Source: Desulfobacterium sp. (GTDB taxonomy: Bacteria; Desulfobacterota; Desulfobacteria; Desulfobacterales; Desulfobacteraceae). From it: 64,000 nucleotides of DNA. A program made the position numbers and the translations under genes. The DNA is taken from NCBI GenBank assembly GCA_030145245.1, contig JAQYWC010000065.1:217459-281458 (forward strand). The letters are read 5' to 3'. The notes under the pieces were generated by a model. The model saw nothing but the letters and a program-made list of their open reading frames with translations. It was not told where the DNA came from and did not search any database. This document shows, in pieces, positions 16,864-25,406 of this stretch; position 1 is the stretch's first letter, and each line of letters opens with the position of its first letter.

Positions 16864-18846
16864 TCAACCGTTGTACCGGATCATTAGCATGGCGATGTCA
16901 TCGGACTGGGGGGCGGTTGCGGCATGGCGCTTCACCTCCGCCATCACATTGTCGATCACCCCCTCGAGACCGTCCCTGGGCCCTTCATTAACCACAGTCA
17001 GCAACCGTTCATCGGAAAAAAGCTTCTGGTCCGGGTCCATGGCTTCGGTGACCCCGTCCGTGTAGAGAAAAAAACTGTCCCCCGGCAACAGCTCCACGGA
17101 CAACTCCTTGTAGTCGATATCCTCGATCACCCCCACCATGGGACCGCTCTTGCCCCTTTGATAGGAGCACTCGCCCTTGGAAGGGACACCAATGGGGGGA
17201 TTGTGCCCGCCGCTGGCATAGGTCAGCGCCCCGGTACGAATGTTCAAGACCCCGATAACCAGGGTGACGAACATGGCCCTGGGATTGTCTTCTGCCAGGA
17301 TATTGTTGATGTGGGACATGATTTTGGCCGGTGAGAGTTCATGCTCTGCCGTGGTCTTGATAAGGGTTCTTGTGATCACCATGAACAGGGCGGCCGGCAC
17401 GCCCTTGTCCGACACATCCCCCAGGGTGAAGCAGACATGATCCTTATCCAAAAGGAAAAAATCGTAGAGATCGCCCCCCACCTCCTTGGCAGGTTCTATG
17501 GTGGCGAACAGCTCGAACTCGCTGTGCTCGGGAAAGGTGGGAAAAGTTTTGGGGATGATGCCCATCTGGATCTCCCGTGCAACGGAAAGCTCGCTCTGGA
17601 TCCGCTCCCGTGCGGCCGTGATATCCACCAGGTTCCGGATGTTCTTTTTCAACTCCGATTGCATGAAGTCGAAGGATCGGGCAAGTTCCCCCACTTCGTC
17701 CCGGGATTGGGGCAACAGTTCCGCCATGGGGATTTCCGCCGCCTCCGCTGCCCCTGCCGTAAAATCCTGCTCCGGAAGCTTTTTGGCATAGGCGGCAAGC
17801 ACCCGCAAGGGAGAGGCGATCCGTGCCACCATAAAACCTGCGCCCACGAGCCCCAGGGCCAGTATCACGGCAATGACCCAGCTCTGGCGAAACACCAGTT
17901 CCCGGGCCGGACGCTGGATCTCCCGCACCGGCACCGTGACCCCGATATACCAATCCAACGCCTTGAAATAACTGACGCTGGTGGTCATGGCCTCCTTGCC
18001 GGGATCCAGGGAGGAGACATAGACGAACTTGGCATCGTCCGAGGTTGCGGCCGCCATCATGTCGTCCAGGATAGGCTTTCCGGTCACCTGGTTGATCCCG
18101 TTGGCAAGGTTCTGCACCACGGCCTCCGGGGGTGAAATGATGAACTCCTTTTTTCCGGTGAACATGAAGGAATAACCGCCCTTGATCATCACCAGCTCTT
18201 TGGAGGTGGTGTTGAGGGCCTTGATGATATCGTTGAGCTTTTTTTCGGCCTCGGCCTGGATATCGTCGATATCCAGGATGGTGACCAGGGTGCAGCGCCA
18301 GGGGGAGAAGGGAACAAAATAAGCCAGACTTCTGCGTTTACCCATGTTGATCACCGCATAATCCCCCCTGGCCGATAGACGGTCATGGCACATCACCTTG
18401 CCAAGGTCCCTGCCCTTGACGTCGGTGAGGGATTGGAAGGTCCTCACCTGAAACGTGGGATCGGAACTGGCAATCACCCCTGCCTCCCGGTTGAGCAACA
18501 GGCAATGGATCTTCTTAAACGGTATGGTCGCGATCCAGGCTTCAGCCCTCGCACTTACCCCCTGGACCGTATCATGGGAACGAAGCACGGACAGGGACAC
18601 CAGGGCCGCCTCCTTGAGCTGGGACCGTTTTTCCAGGGTCATGTCGGTCTTGGCCCGTAAGAGTTTCCGGTACTCCCCCTGGGTGTTGAGCCGGACATAA
18701 TCCAGCATCTTTTCGGCCGCCTCCCTCTGGGAGACCAGCATGGCATTGCCCACATCCCGCTGGGTGAAGTAGATATTAACTCCGGCTGCTGCCGTCATGA
18801 TCACGGTGATGGAGAGAAGAATCTTAAATTTGATGGAAAAAAACAT
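16864..18846 (-). CDS. Membrane sensor PP2C (SpoIIE/RsbU-type) phosphatase
   Basis: This 660-residue inner-membrane protein has a first span at residues 7-25, an extracytoplasmic Cache-like sensor to about 325, a second span (WVIAVILALGLVGAGFMVARI), a HAMP linker and a C-terminal SpoIIE phosphatase domain (about 430-660). Metal-binding motifs are visible: EVGGDLYDFF, LGDVSDKGVPAALFM, ASGGHNPP and LYTDGVTEA. Such enzymes dephosphorylate a STAS anti-anti-sigma protein, and that partner gene and an RsbW-like kinase lie directly upstream (8-bp gap). AAGGAG precedes the ATG. Together they form a partner-switching cassette that answers a periplasmic signal; the target sigma factor is not in the window. 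Confidence 0.88.
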   Translation of the reverse strand: MFFSIKFKILLSITVIMTAAAGVNIYFTQRDVGNAMLVSQREAAEKMLDYVRLNTQGEYRKLLRAKTDMTLEKRSQLKEAALVSLSVLRSHDTVQGVSARAEAWIATIPFKKIHCLLLNREAGVIASSDPTFQVRTFQSLTDVKGRDLGKVMCHDRLSARGDYAVINMGKRRSLAYFVPFSPWRCTLVTILDIDDIQAEAEKKLNDIIKALNTTSKELVMIKGGYSFMFTGKKEFIISPPEAVVQNLANGINQVTGKPILDDMMAAATSDDAKFVYVSSLDPGKEAMTTSVSYFKALDWYIGVTVPVREIQRPARELVFRQSWVIAVILALGLVGAGFMVARIASPLRVLAAYAKKLPEQDFTAGAAEAAEIPMAELLPQSRDEVGELARSFDFMQSELKKNIRNLVDITAARERIQSELSVAREIQMGIIPKTFPTFPEHSEFELFATIEPAKEVGGDLYDFFLLDKDHVCFTLGDVSDKGVPAALFMVITRTLIKTTAEHELSPAKIMSHINNILAEDNPRAMFVTLVIGVLNIRTGALTYASGGHNPPIGVPSKGECSYQRGKSGPMVGVIEDIDYKELSVELLPGDSFFLYTDGVTEAMDPDQKLFSDERLLTVVNEGPRDGLEGVIDNVMAEVKRHAATAPQSDDIAMLMIRYNG

Positions 18847-18854
18847 GCATCTCC

Positions 18855-19265
18855 TTACTCGGTTTTATGGATGACCAGGCCCAGAATATTCCTGTTGCCA
18901 GAACGCTCATAGGTCACCCCATCCATGAACTTCCGGATCATGGCAACCCCCAGCCCGCCAATGGGACGATCCATCAGATCAAGACCGGTATCAGGCTCAG
19001 GCGCGCCAAGGGGATCAAAGGGGATACCCGTATCGATGATACGAATGACCACCTGGTGGGAATGCTCCTCAAATTCGATGGCGATCTCCCCCTTCAGAGT
19101 CTTGGCATAGGCGTGGCTGATGATATTCATCACCACCTCTTCCACGGCAATGGCAACCTGTACCACCCGTTTCAGAGGAATCCCGGCCCCTGCGACCAGA
19201 TTTTCCACGTACTCCTGGATGGGTGGCAGGGCCCCAAGATCGGCGGGCCATGATTCTCGTTTCAC
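18855..19265 (-). CDS. RsbW-like serine kinase (GHKL ATPase)
   Basis: This is a 136-residue cytoplasmic kinase/anti-sigma type protein. The N box AVEEVVMNIISHAY and the ATP-lid motifs DTGIPFDPL and GGLGVAMIRKFMD are typical of RsbW/SpoIIAB. I chose GTG 19265, with GGAGG 8 bases upstream, because it gives the usual length; the frame is open to an ATG at 19346, which would overlap the STAS gene by 32 bp. It follows the STAS gene and precedes the PP2C sensor. In the known scheme it phosphorylates the STAS protein and holds a sigma factor or other output. Confidence 0.85.
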   Translation of the reverse strand: MKRESWPADLGALPPIQEYVENLVAGAGIPLKRVVQVAIAVEEVVMNIISHAYAKTLKGEIAIEFEEHSHQVVIRIIDTGIPFDPLGAPEPDTGLDLMDRPIGGLGVAMIRKFMDGVTYERSGNRNILGLVIHKTE

Positions 19266-19314
19266 TGGGACAACCTCCAACAATATAGAAACCGGCATTG
19301 GGGACCGGCCGGAA

Positions 19315-19644
19315 TCATGCGGCAAACGCCTCATCCACGGTGTCATAGATCTTGAACAGGGAATAAAACCCGGAAATATCGAAAATCTCCTTTACATTGC
19401 CCGACAACGCCGCAAAACCGACCTGTCTCTGGCCTGCATGGAGCTTTTTGGCAAACAAAAGGATAACCCTGAGTCCGGCGCTGCTGATATATTCAAGATC
19501 TTCCATGGAAACGATCACATTCTGACCGCCCCCTTCCAGAATCTCTCCAAAGGTTGCGTCAAGTTCCGTTGCTGTTACAGCGTCAAGGCGTCCCGAAATT
19601 TCCACAAGAATCCCTTCGCCCCTGTTTTCCACTTTGATCTCCAT
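19315..19644 (-). CDS. STAS domain anti-anti-sigma protein
   Basis: This 109-residue protein is a single STAS domain of the SpoIIAA/RsbV kind. The phosphorylatable serine lies in DLEYISSAGLRVIL. VEISGRLDAVTATELD at the N terminus is typical. GGGAGC lies 7 bases before the ATG. It heads the leftward set STAS, RsbW-like kinase, PP2C sensor and binding protein. It is the switch protein whose phosphorylation state is set by the other two. Confidence 0.9.
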   Translation of the reverse strand: MEIKVENRGEGILVEISGRLDAVTATELDATFGEILEGGGQNVIVSMEDLEYISSAGLRVILLFAKKLHAGQRQVGFAALSGNVKEIFDISGFYSLFKIYDTVDEAFAA

Positions 19645-19984
19645 TATGATGCTCCCTGCTAATGATTGAAAGGTGTAACCACCCGTTTACGTCACCCAAC
19701 GGTCTTGCCCGCTGGGTTGAATCCCCCTTGCAAACAACACCGCCCCCAAAGGATGGGTCCTCCAGGGACGGCGTTTACTGCAATGCATTTTTGAGAATAG
19801 TATGAGAATATGGTTCTAAAATCAAACAAATTCCCGTGATTCCCACGAATTACATATGATTTTTACAACTTCCCGCCATGTTTTCCTGTGCTGGCGGAAA
19901 GGAGGGCGGCAAAGGGGCACAGGATCCCGGGAGATAACCTGGGCTGTTGAAAGGGACACCAGACCTTGAAGACCCGGTGGTTCA

Positions 19985-20149
19985 GGAAGGAATGGAGGAA
20001 TCCTGGAGACCGGCCCAGGATTCCAGGCCAAAACCATGGCGGGATTGAAAGAGACCCTCAACGTCAGGGCAAGGGTACCCCTGGTAAAACCCGGTCCCAT
20101 CGAGCGCCCCCGGATGGAAAAAGCCATCGGGGTGGTCATAAACCATTGA
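19985..20149 (+). pseudogene. C-terminal scrap of a phenylacetate-CoA-ligase-like enzyme
   Basis: A plus-strand frame ending at TGA 20147-20149 reads GLKETLNVRARVPLVKPG followed by PIERPRMEKAIGVVINH. This resembles the last residues of PaaK-type AMP-forming CoA ligases (pattern GVxxxVxLVxPGxIxRxxGKAxRVxD). No start or upstream ligase sequence remains, and the next gene on the other strand ends directly against it. It is the tail of a lost gene. Confidence 0.4.
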
Positions 20150-20150
20150 C

Positions 20151-21974
20151 TCAAAGATGTTGACTCCTGTCCCCGGGAGGCGGTAACAGCTCCATGGAAG
20201 GCGATACTTCCCGGGTTTTTCCGCGGTTTTTCCGTGGTTTTTCCTTACTGTCATCCCCTTGCCCGCCCAAACCCACAACCGTGGAAAGGGTATCAACAAC
20301 AGATCGAATCTGCCTTGCCTGCACCCTCATCTCCTCTGCCGCAGCCGCATTTTCCTCGGCATTGGCGGCATTCTGCTGGATCAGTTTATCCATTTCACTG
20401 GTGGCATTACTGATCTGCTCAATCCCCTGGGACTGCTCTTCTGAGGCCGTGGCAATCGTGTTAATGACATCACCGACGCTTGAGAACACCTCATTGTTCG
20501 TGGTCAGGGCCTCCACGAGCTGGCGATTCAAGTGATCGGCTTCCACGATTTTGCCATTGGCGGTTTCGATCAGCGTGGCCGTCAGCTTTGCCGAATCTGC
20601 GGCACGGATGGCAAGGTTTCTCACCTCATCCGCCACCACAGCAAACCCTGCCCCCGCTTCCCCGGCCCGGGCAGCTTCCACGGCCGCGTTAAGGGCAAGC
20701 AGGTTGGTCTGGAACGCTATTTCATCGATGGTCTTGATGATTTTCTGGGTCTCCTCGCTGGACTGAACCGTTTCGAAGATCACCTGCTTCATCTTCTCGG
20801 TTCGCTCGCTCATGATCCTGAAATTGGGGATCGCGTCATTCTCCATGACGTTTTTTGCCTCCAACGCCCCCTGGGAGTTCGCCTTGACCATGGACTCCAT
20901 CTCTTCAAGGGAAGCGGCCGTCTCTTCCACGGAAGCTGCCTGGGTGGAAGCGCCTTCGGCCACCGATTTGCTTGCCGAGGCAACCATCTCGGAGGCAGAG
21001 GCGACAAAACCGCTGGTACTCATCAGCTCAACCACGGATCGGCTGATGGTCTTATAGACACGGGTTGTTATCCCCCAGATGATTGCCGAGATAATTAAAA
21101 TGGAAAGCGCCCCCAGCCCCATGATGATCCGAACCATGGCGTCAATGGCTTCGGTATACTCCTCCATGGGAACAGAGCTTATCAGCATCCAGCCCATGGG
21201 TTTGTAACTTTCCATGAAGCTGATCTTCTCCTTGCCCTTGTAGGAATAGACAAGGCTGCCGCTGCCCTGGGCAAGCATCTGCCGTCCAAAATCATACTGG
21301 GTCATACTGGAAAAGAGCTGGCCCTTGTCCGGGTGGGAAAGAACCCGACCCGTCTTTTCCACAAGAATGGCATACCCGCTTTTTCCAACCTTGATCGGTC
21401 TTACGAATGCTTTGTTGAACACCTCAAGCTTTGCTGTCATCCCAAGGCTTCCGAGGATTTTTTCGCCCTTTATGATGGGGGCTGTCACCAGGATCACCGG
21501 CATTTTGGTTATCGACGATATCACCACCTGGCTTACCCAGACCTCACCCTCTTTTGCCTTGGCGAGATTCCCATTAAACGCCTTGACCTCCCCGGCCTGT
21601 TTGCCCTTGCTCTCCTTGATGGTGCTGACCATGATCGTTCCATCAGGATCCATGATAAAAACATCTTCAAACAAAAGGGACTGTTCCTGATAGAGTCGCA
21701 GATGGTTTCCTGCCTGTTTCAGGAGTTTTCCCTTGGCGGCAAATTGAAACAATCCATTTCCTGCAAGAAGAACCGCTTCGCGTTTCCTCTCGTTGATCCA
21801 GTAATCAAGTTCAAAGATCACCCGGGAAACGGTATTTTCCATGTTGGTTACCTGGTGCTCCTTAATGGAACTCGATGCCATGTGGGAAGAGATGAAAACC
21901 AGTATTCCAATACAGAAAAAGACCACCGGGATAATCGTCAAAAGAAGTTTTTTCCTGAAATTTGTTGTTTTCAT
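20151..21974 (-). CDS. Methyl-accepting chemotaxis protein with Cache sensor
   Basis: This 607-residue inner-membrane chemoreceptor has an N-terminal span ([19 protein letters not shown]) and a periplasmic dCache-type sensor (about 35-280, with [17 protein letters not shown] and [17 protein letters not shown]). A second span ([16 protein letters not shown]) and a long cytoplasmic helical hairpin follow. The kinase-contact tip includes [20 protein letters not shown] and [14 protein letters not shown] short Lys-rich tail ends the protein, with no CheR-docking pentapeptide. ATG 21974 was chosen because it lies 13 bp after the stop of the upstream binding protein; the frame is open to 22034. The neighbour may present its ligand. 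Confidence 0.9.
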   Translation of the reverse strand: MKTTNFRKKLLLTIIPVVFFCIGILVFISSHMASSSIKEHQVTNMENTVSRVIFELDYWINERKREAVLLAGNGLFQFAAKGKLLKQAGNHLRLYQEQSLLFEDVFIMDPDGTIMVSTIKESKGKQAGEVKAFNGNLAKAKEGEVWVSQVVISSITKMPVILVTAPIIKGEKILGSLGMTAKLEVFNKAFVRPIKVGKSGYAILVEKTGRVLSHPDKGQLFSSMTQYDFGRQMLAQGSGSLVYSYKGKEKISFMESYKPMGWMLISSVPMEEYTEAIDAMVRIIMGLGALSILIISAIIWGITTRVYKTISRSVVELMSTSGFVASASEMVASASKSVAEGASTQAASVEETAASLEEMESMVKANSQGALEAKNVMENDAIPNFRIMSERTEKMKQVIFETVQSSEETQKIIKTIDEIAFQTNLLALNAAVEAARAGEAGAGFAVVADEVRNLAIRAADSAKLTATLIETANGKIVEADHLNRQLVEALTTNNEVFSSVGDVINTIATASEEQSQGIEQISNATSEMDKLIQQNAANAEENAAAAEEMRVQARQIRSVVDTLSTVVGLGGQGDDSKEKPRKNRGKTREVSPSMELLPPPGDRSQHL

Positions 21975-21987
21975 GGGCTGACTCCAT

Positions 21988-22926
21988 TCATTCGATAATG
22001 GTTGCGGCCGACAGCACTGAATAGGGCAGCTCAATGCCCAATTTTTCAGCGGTCTTCAGATTGACGAAAAACCTGGGATCCGGATCTGTCTTTAAAGGGA
22101 TGGTCCTGATGGATTTCCCCTTGATAAGGACATCCACAACAGATTGCGCAAGCATATGCCCAAGCTTGTCATCATCGGCGACAAATCCGCCCAGGGCTCC
22201 CAGTTTCACCGCCCTGTCCGAATAGGAAACCACCGGAATATCTCCTGCTGCGGCAACGATTTCATCGGCCCTGTCAAAAAGAAGGCTTTGATTTCCGATG
22301 ACCACGGTTGTCTGGCTGTTGTCAACGGCCCTGACCGCCTTTAAAGCATCATTGATGACAAGACACTCCACATCTTTGTAGGAGAGAGCAAGATTACGGC
22401 AGACCTTTTTCGTCCCCTCACGGTCAACATCGGCAGACGGATTTCCCCTGCCCAGGAGCAAAAGAACCGACTTCATCTCCGGAAGAATCTCCTGAAAGAT
22501 ATCAAACTGGGTGTCCATCGGCAGAAAATAGGTAACGCCGGTGATGTTCTTCTCAGGGGATTCGAAATTCTGAACAACCCCAAGCTGTTTCGGATTGTTA
22601 CAGCCACCGATAAACGTTGGAACGGCAAGGGGGTTACCGGCCAGCCATTTGGCCCCATTGGAGCGCAGCAAGACGATCCCGCTCTTTTGTCCCTCCCATT
22701 TTTTTACCACCTGGGCAAGCGCGTCAATGGAAGCAAGCTCCTTTCTGTATTCAATCCTTACCTGGGGGGCAAGCTCCGCCATCCCAGCCTCAAACCCCTT
22801 GACAACCCGTTTTGCCATGCCCGATTTCCCAACCCAGACAAGGCCGATTTCAACGGCATTGGCCGTTGATACGACACAGCACATCAAAAGAACCATCAAC
22901 AACAAAAGACTCCTTGATTTCCTCAT
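21988..22926 (-). CDS. PF04392-type binding protein paired with a chemoreceptor
   Basis: This is a 312-residue periplasmic protein. The start MRKSRS (22926) is chosen for CAGGAGGGCAAA just before it and for the classical signal peptide [18 protein letters not shown]. The body resembles the ABC_sub_bind family ([53 protein letters not shown]). The next gene in the same direction is a chemoreceptor 13 bp away; no ABC permease or ATPase is present. A role as the ligand-binding partner of the receptor is inferred from this coupling. Confidence 0.8.
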   Translation of the reverse strand: MRKSRSLLLLMVLLMCCVVSTANAVEIGLVWVGKSGMAKRVVKGFEAGMAELAPQVRIEYRKELASIDALAQVVKKWEGQKSGIVLLRSNGAKWLAGNPLAVPTFIGGCNNPKQLGVVQNFESPEKNITGVTYFLPMDTQFDIFQEILPEMKSVLLLLGRGNPSADVDREGTKKVCRNLALSYKDVECLVINDALKAVRAVDNSQTTVVIGNQSLLFDRADEIVAAAGDIPVVSYSDRAVKLGALGGFVADDDKLGHMLAQSVVDVLIKGKSIRTIPLKTDPDPRFFVNLKTAEKLGIELPYSVLSAATIIE

Positions 22927-23412
22927 TTTGCCCTCCTGCTGGTTTGCATTAACCATAATGGTTGCCCTTTCTCCAAGACCGGGAAAACCATCGTAACTAT
23001 AAAATGCAGTTATTTTTAAGGACGTTGTTAAATATACCGGTGACAGGTTGTTTAAGCAGAGCATGTTTTGCTTTTGCGAAAAGATCAAGCAGGACGATAA
23101 TGGGAGGAGATGAAATTGAAAAAACCTGAGACAAAATTGCAGCATCCATACAGATAAATGTCCAGACCTTTTTTTGATTGATCATCCATGATATTCTTAA
23201 TGCCGGATGAAGTCAATATTAAAGCCTGTACCCCTACAATTTAGAAGCCCACCGCGAGAATGAACAACAAATAACCGTAATTGACGATATCACCCAAGGG
23301 TTCAGCCTCAATCGACCTTGACGAAATAACCCGCTACAATCAGGAAATTCCCTGCAAACCATTAAACCAATCTGGAGGCCGTTAAATGAGATCCATAGAA
23401 AAGGAGTCCACC
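22927..23412. other. Intergenic region without recognised gene
   Basis: This stretch separates the divergent binding-protein gene and the acyltransferase remnant. Short frames exist on both strands but show no family motif or ribosome-binding site. It presumably holds the promoter of the leftward pair. Confidence 0.4.
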
Positions 23413-25125
23413 ATGGGAACAAGCGTGATACTTTCTGCAGCTTCCCCCTCCCAACTGCGATTCCATTGCGACACCCTGAGATCGGAATTGGAATCAGACC
23501 ATGCTGTTTACTCACGGTTAAAGACCAGGGATGGGCACTCTCCGATCCCATTGCAATCTGCCAGGGCAGGCTTTGTATCTGAGAGCCTGGAAGATGCCGT
23601 TGAGTCATTGCGGCTCATCACCGATTTTCTGACCACAGGCCCATCAGTAAGGCGTTGGGAGCATCCCAGGGGAATCTTTTACCGGCAAACCGGGTTGGAC
23701 CCCAAGGGAAAAACCGTGGCCCTGTTCTCGGGCCAGGGCGGCCAGTACACAGATATGGGCAGCGCGCTTCGAAACCTTTTTCCGTTCATAAAACAGGGTT
23801 ATGGGCACATGGACAACCTTCTTGAGGAAATCGGATTGACGCCCATTTCAAACATCCTGTTTCCGGACCGCCCCTTAAGCAAAGAGGAGATGCTCCTGTC
23901 CGAAAACACCCTGACGAGAACCGAATATACACAGCCGGCCATTGGTGTGTTCAACCCGAGTCTCTACCGGATCCTGGAACGCCTGGGACTTGAAGCTGCG
24001 ATGGCGGCGGGCTTGAGTTGCGGAGAACTTCCTGCCCTGTGGGCAGCAGGGGCCCTGTCCGATGAACACTACTTTGATCTGGTCAGATGCCGGGGCCATG
24101 CCATGTCCCAATCCAATGGGACGTCAATGGAAGAGGAAGCCATGATGGCCGTTACCGGAGATGTGGAGGAAATAACGGCAAAGGTTGAAACCGTCGGGGA
24201 TGTGTTTGTGGAGGCATGGAATTCCAGGGATCAGGTTGTTCTTGCAGGTCTTAAGAAACCGCTTCAGAAACTGCAGTACATCTTCCAGGACAGGGGGTGG
24301 GCCGCCTATATTCTTTCGGTAACAGGCGCATTCCACTCGCCCTTTATGGAAAATGGCAGACAGATATTTGCAGAACATGTTCGCGCCACGCCGTTTTCCC
24401 CCCCGAATATACCGGTCTACTCCAATGTCACCGCAGCCCCCTACCCCGAAGATCCCCATGCCGTCAAAGAGATGTTGATAGAGCAGGTGGTCAGGCCGGT
24501 CCGGTTTAAAGAGCAGATAGAAAATATGTACAAGGCCGGCAGCTCCTGTTTCATCGAATTTGGGCCGAAAAATATCATTACCTCCCTTGTCGGCTCGATC
24601 CTTGGGGACAAGCCCCATGGGGCGGTTGCCCTGAATTCAGGCAACAGAAGACGCAGTAATGTCCATGGGTGCATCCAGAGCTGCACCCTGCTTTTTGCCG
24701 GCCATGCCCCCATCCACTGTGACTCGGTAAACATCTGCCAGGGGGGCGTCGGCCTTAAGGGCCTGCCGGAGACATTGGGAGATGGATTGAAAGAGGTCGC
24801 TATCCTCTTTCATTTAAATGGCCACCAGGAGCCCCTGGAGGGCCAGATGGTTTGGCGGCAAGGACGGTTTGCCGGGGTAAAGCTTTTCAGGAGAGAAAAG
24901 CAAAGGAGACTGCTGAAGCGGCTCGGATATGACGAAGAGAGCAACCCGAAGCCTGTTTTTGCCAAGGATAGCTGCCGACAGCTCCAGGATGCCGTTGTCA
25001 ACCTCATTGTCACGGGACTCCCCCTGAAGCCCCTGGAAAGCCTCCTGGATGGAAAGATCGAAAGCCCCGGTTTTTCGCTGCCGGAGAAAACAATCTCTTC
25101 AAAAGTTTCAGTCCACTGCCGGTGA
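23413..25125 (+). pseudogene. Truncated PUFA-synthase-like acyltransferase (AT) domain
   Basis: A 570-residue frame starting at ATG 23413 (GGAG 6 bases upstream) reads like the KS-AT linker and malonyl-CoA acyltransferase domain of polyunsaturated fatty acid synthases. It contains HPRGIFYRQTGLDPKGKTV, ALFSGQGGQYTDMG, EYTQPAIGVF and VTGAFHSPFM. The nucleophile motif is GLSCGE instead of GHSxGE. No ketosynthase, ACP or reductase domain is present, although these normally surround such a domain. After VALNSG the match breaks for about 100 residues and resumes with DSCRQLQDAVVNLIVTGLPL, which belongs directly after it in the family. I call it a remnant with an internal insertion or rearrangement, though the frame is open and some product may be made. 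Confidence 0.55.
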
Positions 25126-25158
25126 GACATATCGCTGCCATGGTCAACTGTTTTTTTG

Positions 25159-25187
25159 TTGACAAGCAATTGGGATTCATTTACTAC
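25159..25187 (+). promoter_or_regulatory. Promoter before the TonB-receptor leader
   Basis: TTGACA (25159-25164), a 17-bp spacer and TACTAC (25182-25187) would start transcription near 25194. That is exactly where the structured leader begins. The -10 element is weak. Confidence 0.45.
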
Positions 25188-25196
25188 ATTCTTGAA

Positions 25197-25330
25197 CTGA
25201 GGGTTGGGGACAGGTAGAAAAATCGGCCAGGAAGGCCTGTGGTCCCCAGCTTCAGGAACATATTAAAGTCATACCATAAAGCCATGAAGGCTCCTCCCCT
25301 TGGGGACGTGCGCCTTCATGGCTTTTTTTT
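25197..25330 (+). promoter_or_regulatory. Structured leader with intrinsic terminator (attenuator or riboswitch candidate)
   Basis: Downstream of the promoter, TGGGGAC (25205-25211) pairs perfectly with GTCCCCA (25242-25248), extended outside by CTGA (25197-25200) with TCAG (25252-25255). Inside, GGCC (25225-25228) pairs with GGCC (25234-25237). A 13-bp terminator stem follows (25279-25291 with 25312-25324), containing CCCCTTGGGG in its loop and ending in eight T. The TonB receptor starts 76 bp later with no other promoter seen. This layout, aptamer-like fold then terminator then gene, is what a transcription-controlling riboswitch looks like. No B12 box is present, and I do not recognise the class. 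The terminator may instead just end the preceding remnant gene. Confidence 0.5.
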
Positions 25331-25406
25331 GTGTAAAAAACCATGGTTTTTGTAAATTGCGTCGCAAAGGAGAAATAACTTACACCCAACAAAGAGGAAA
25401 AGATCC

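Noticed and set aside
25197..25330. Cobalamin riboswitch before the TonB receptor
   Set aside because: No B12 box (GCCACTG) or its usual spacing is present.
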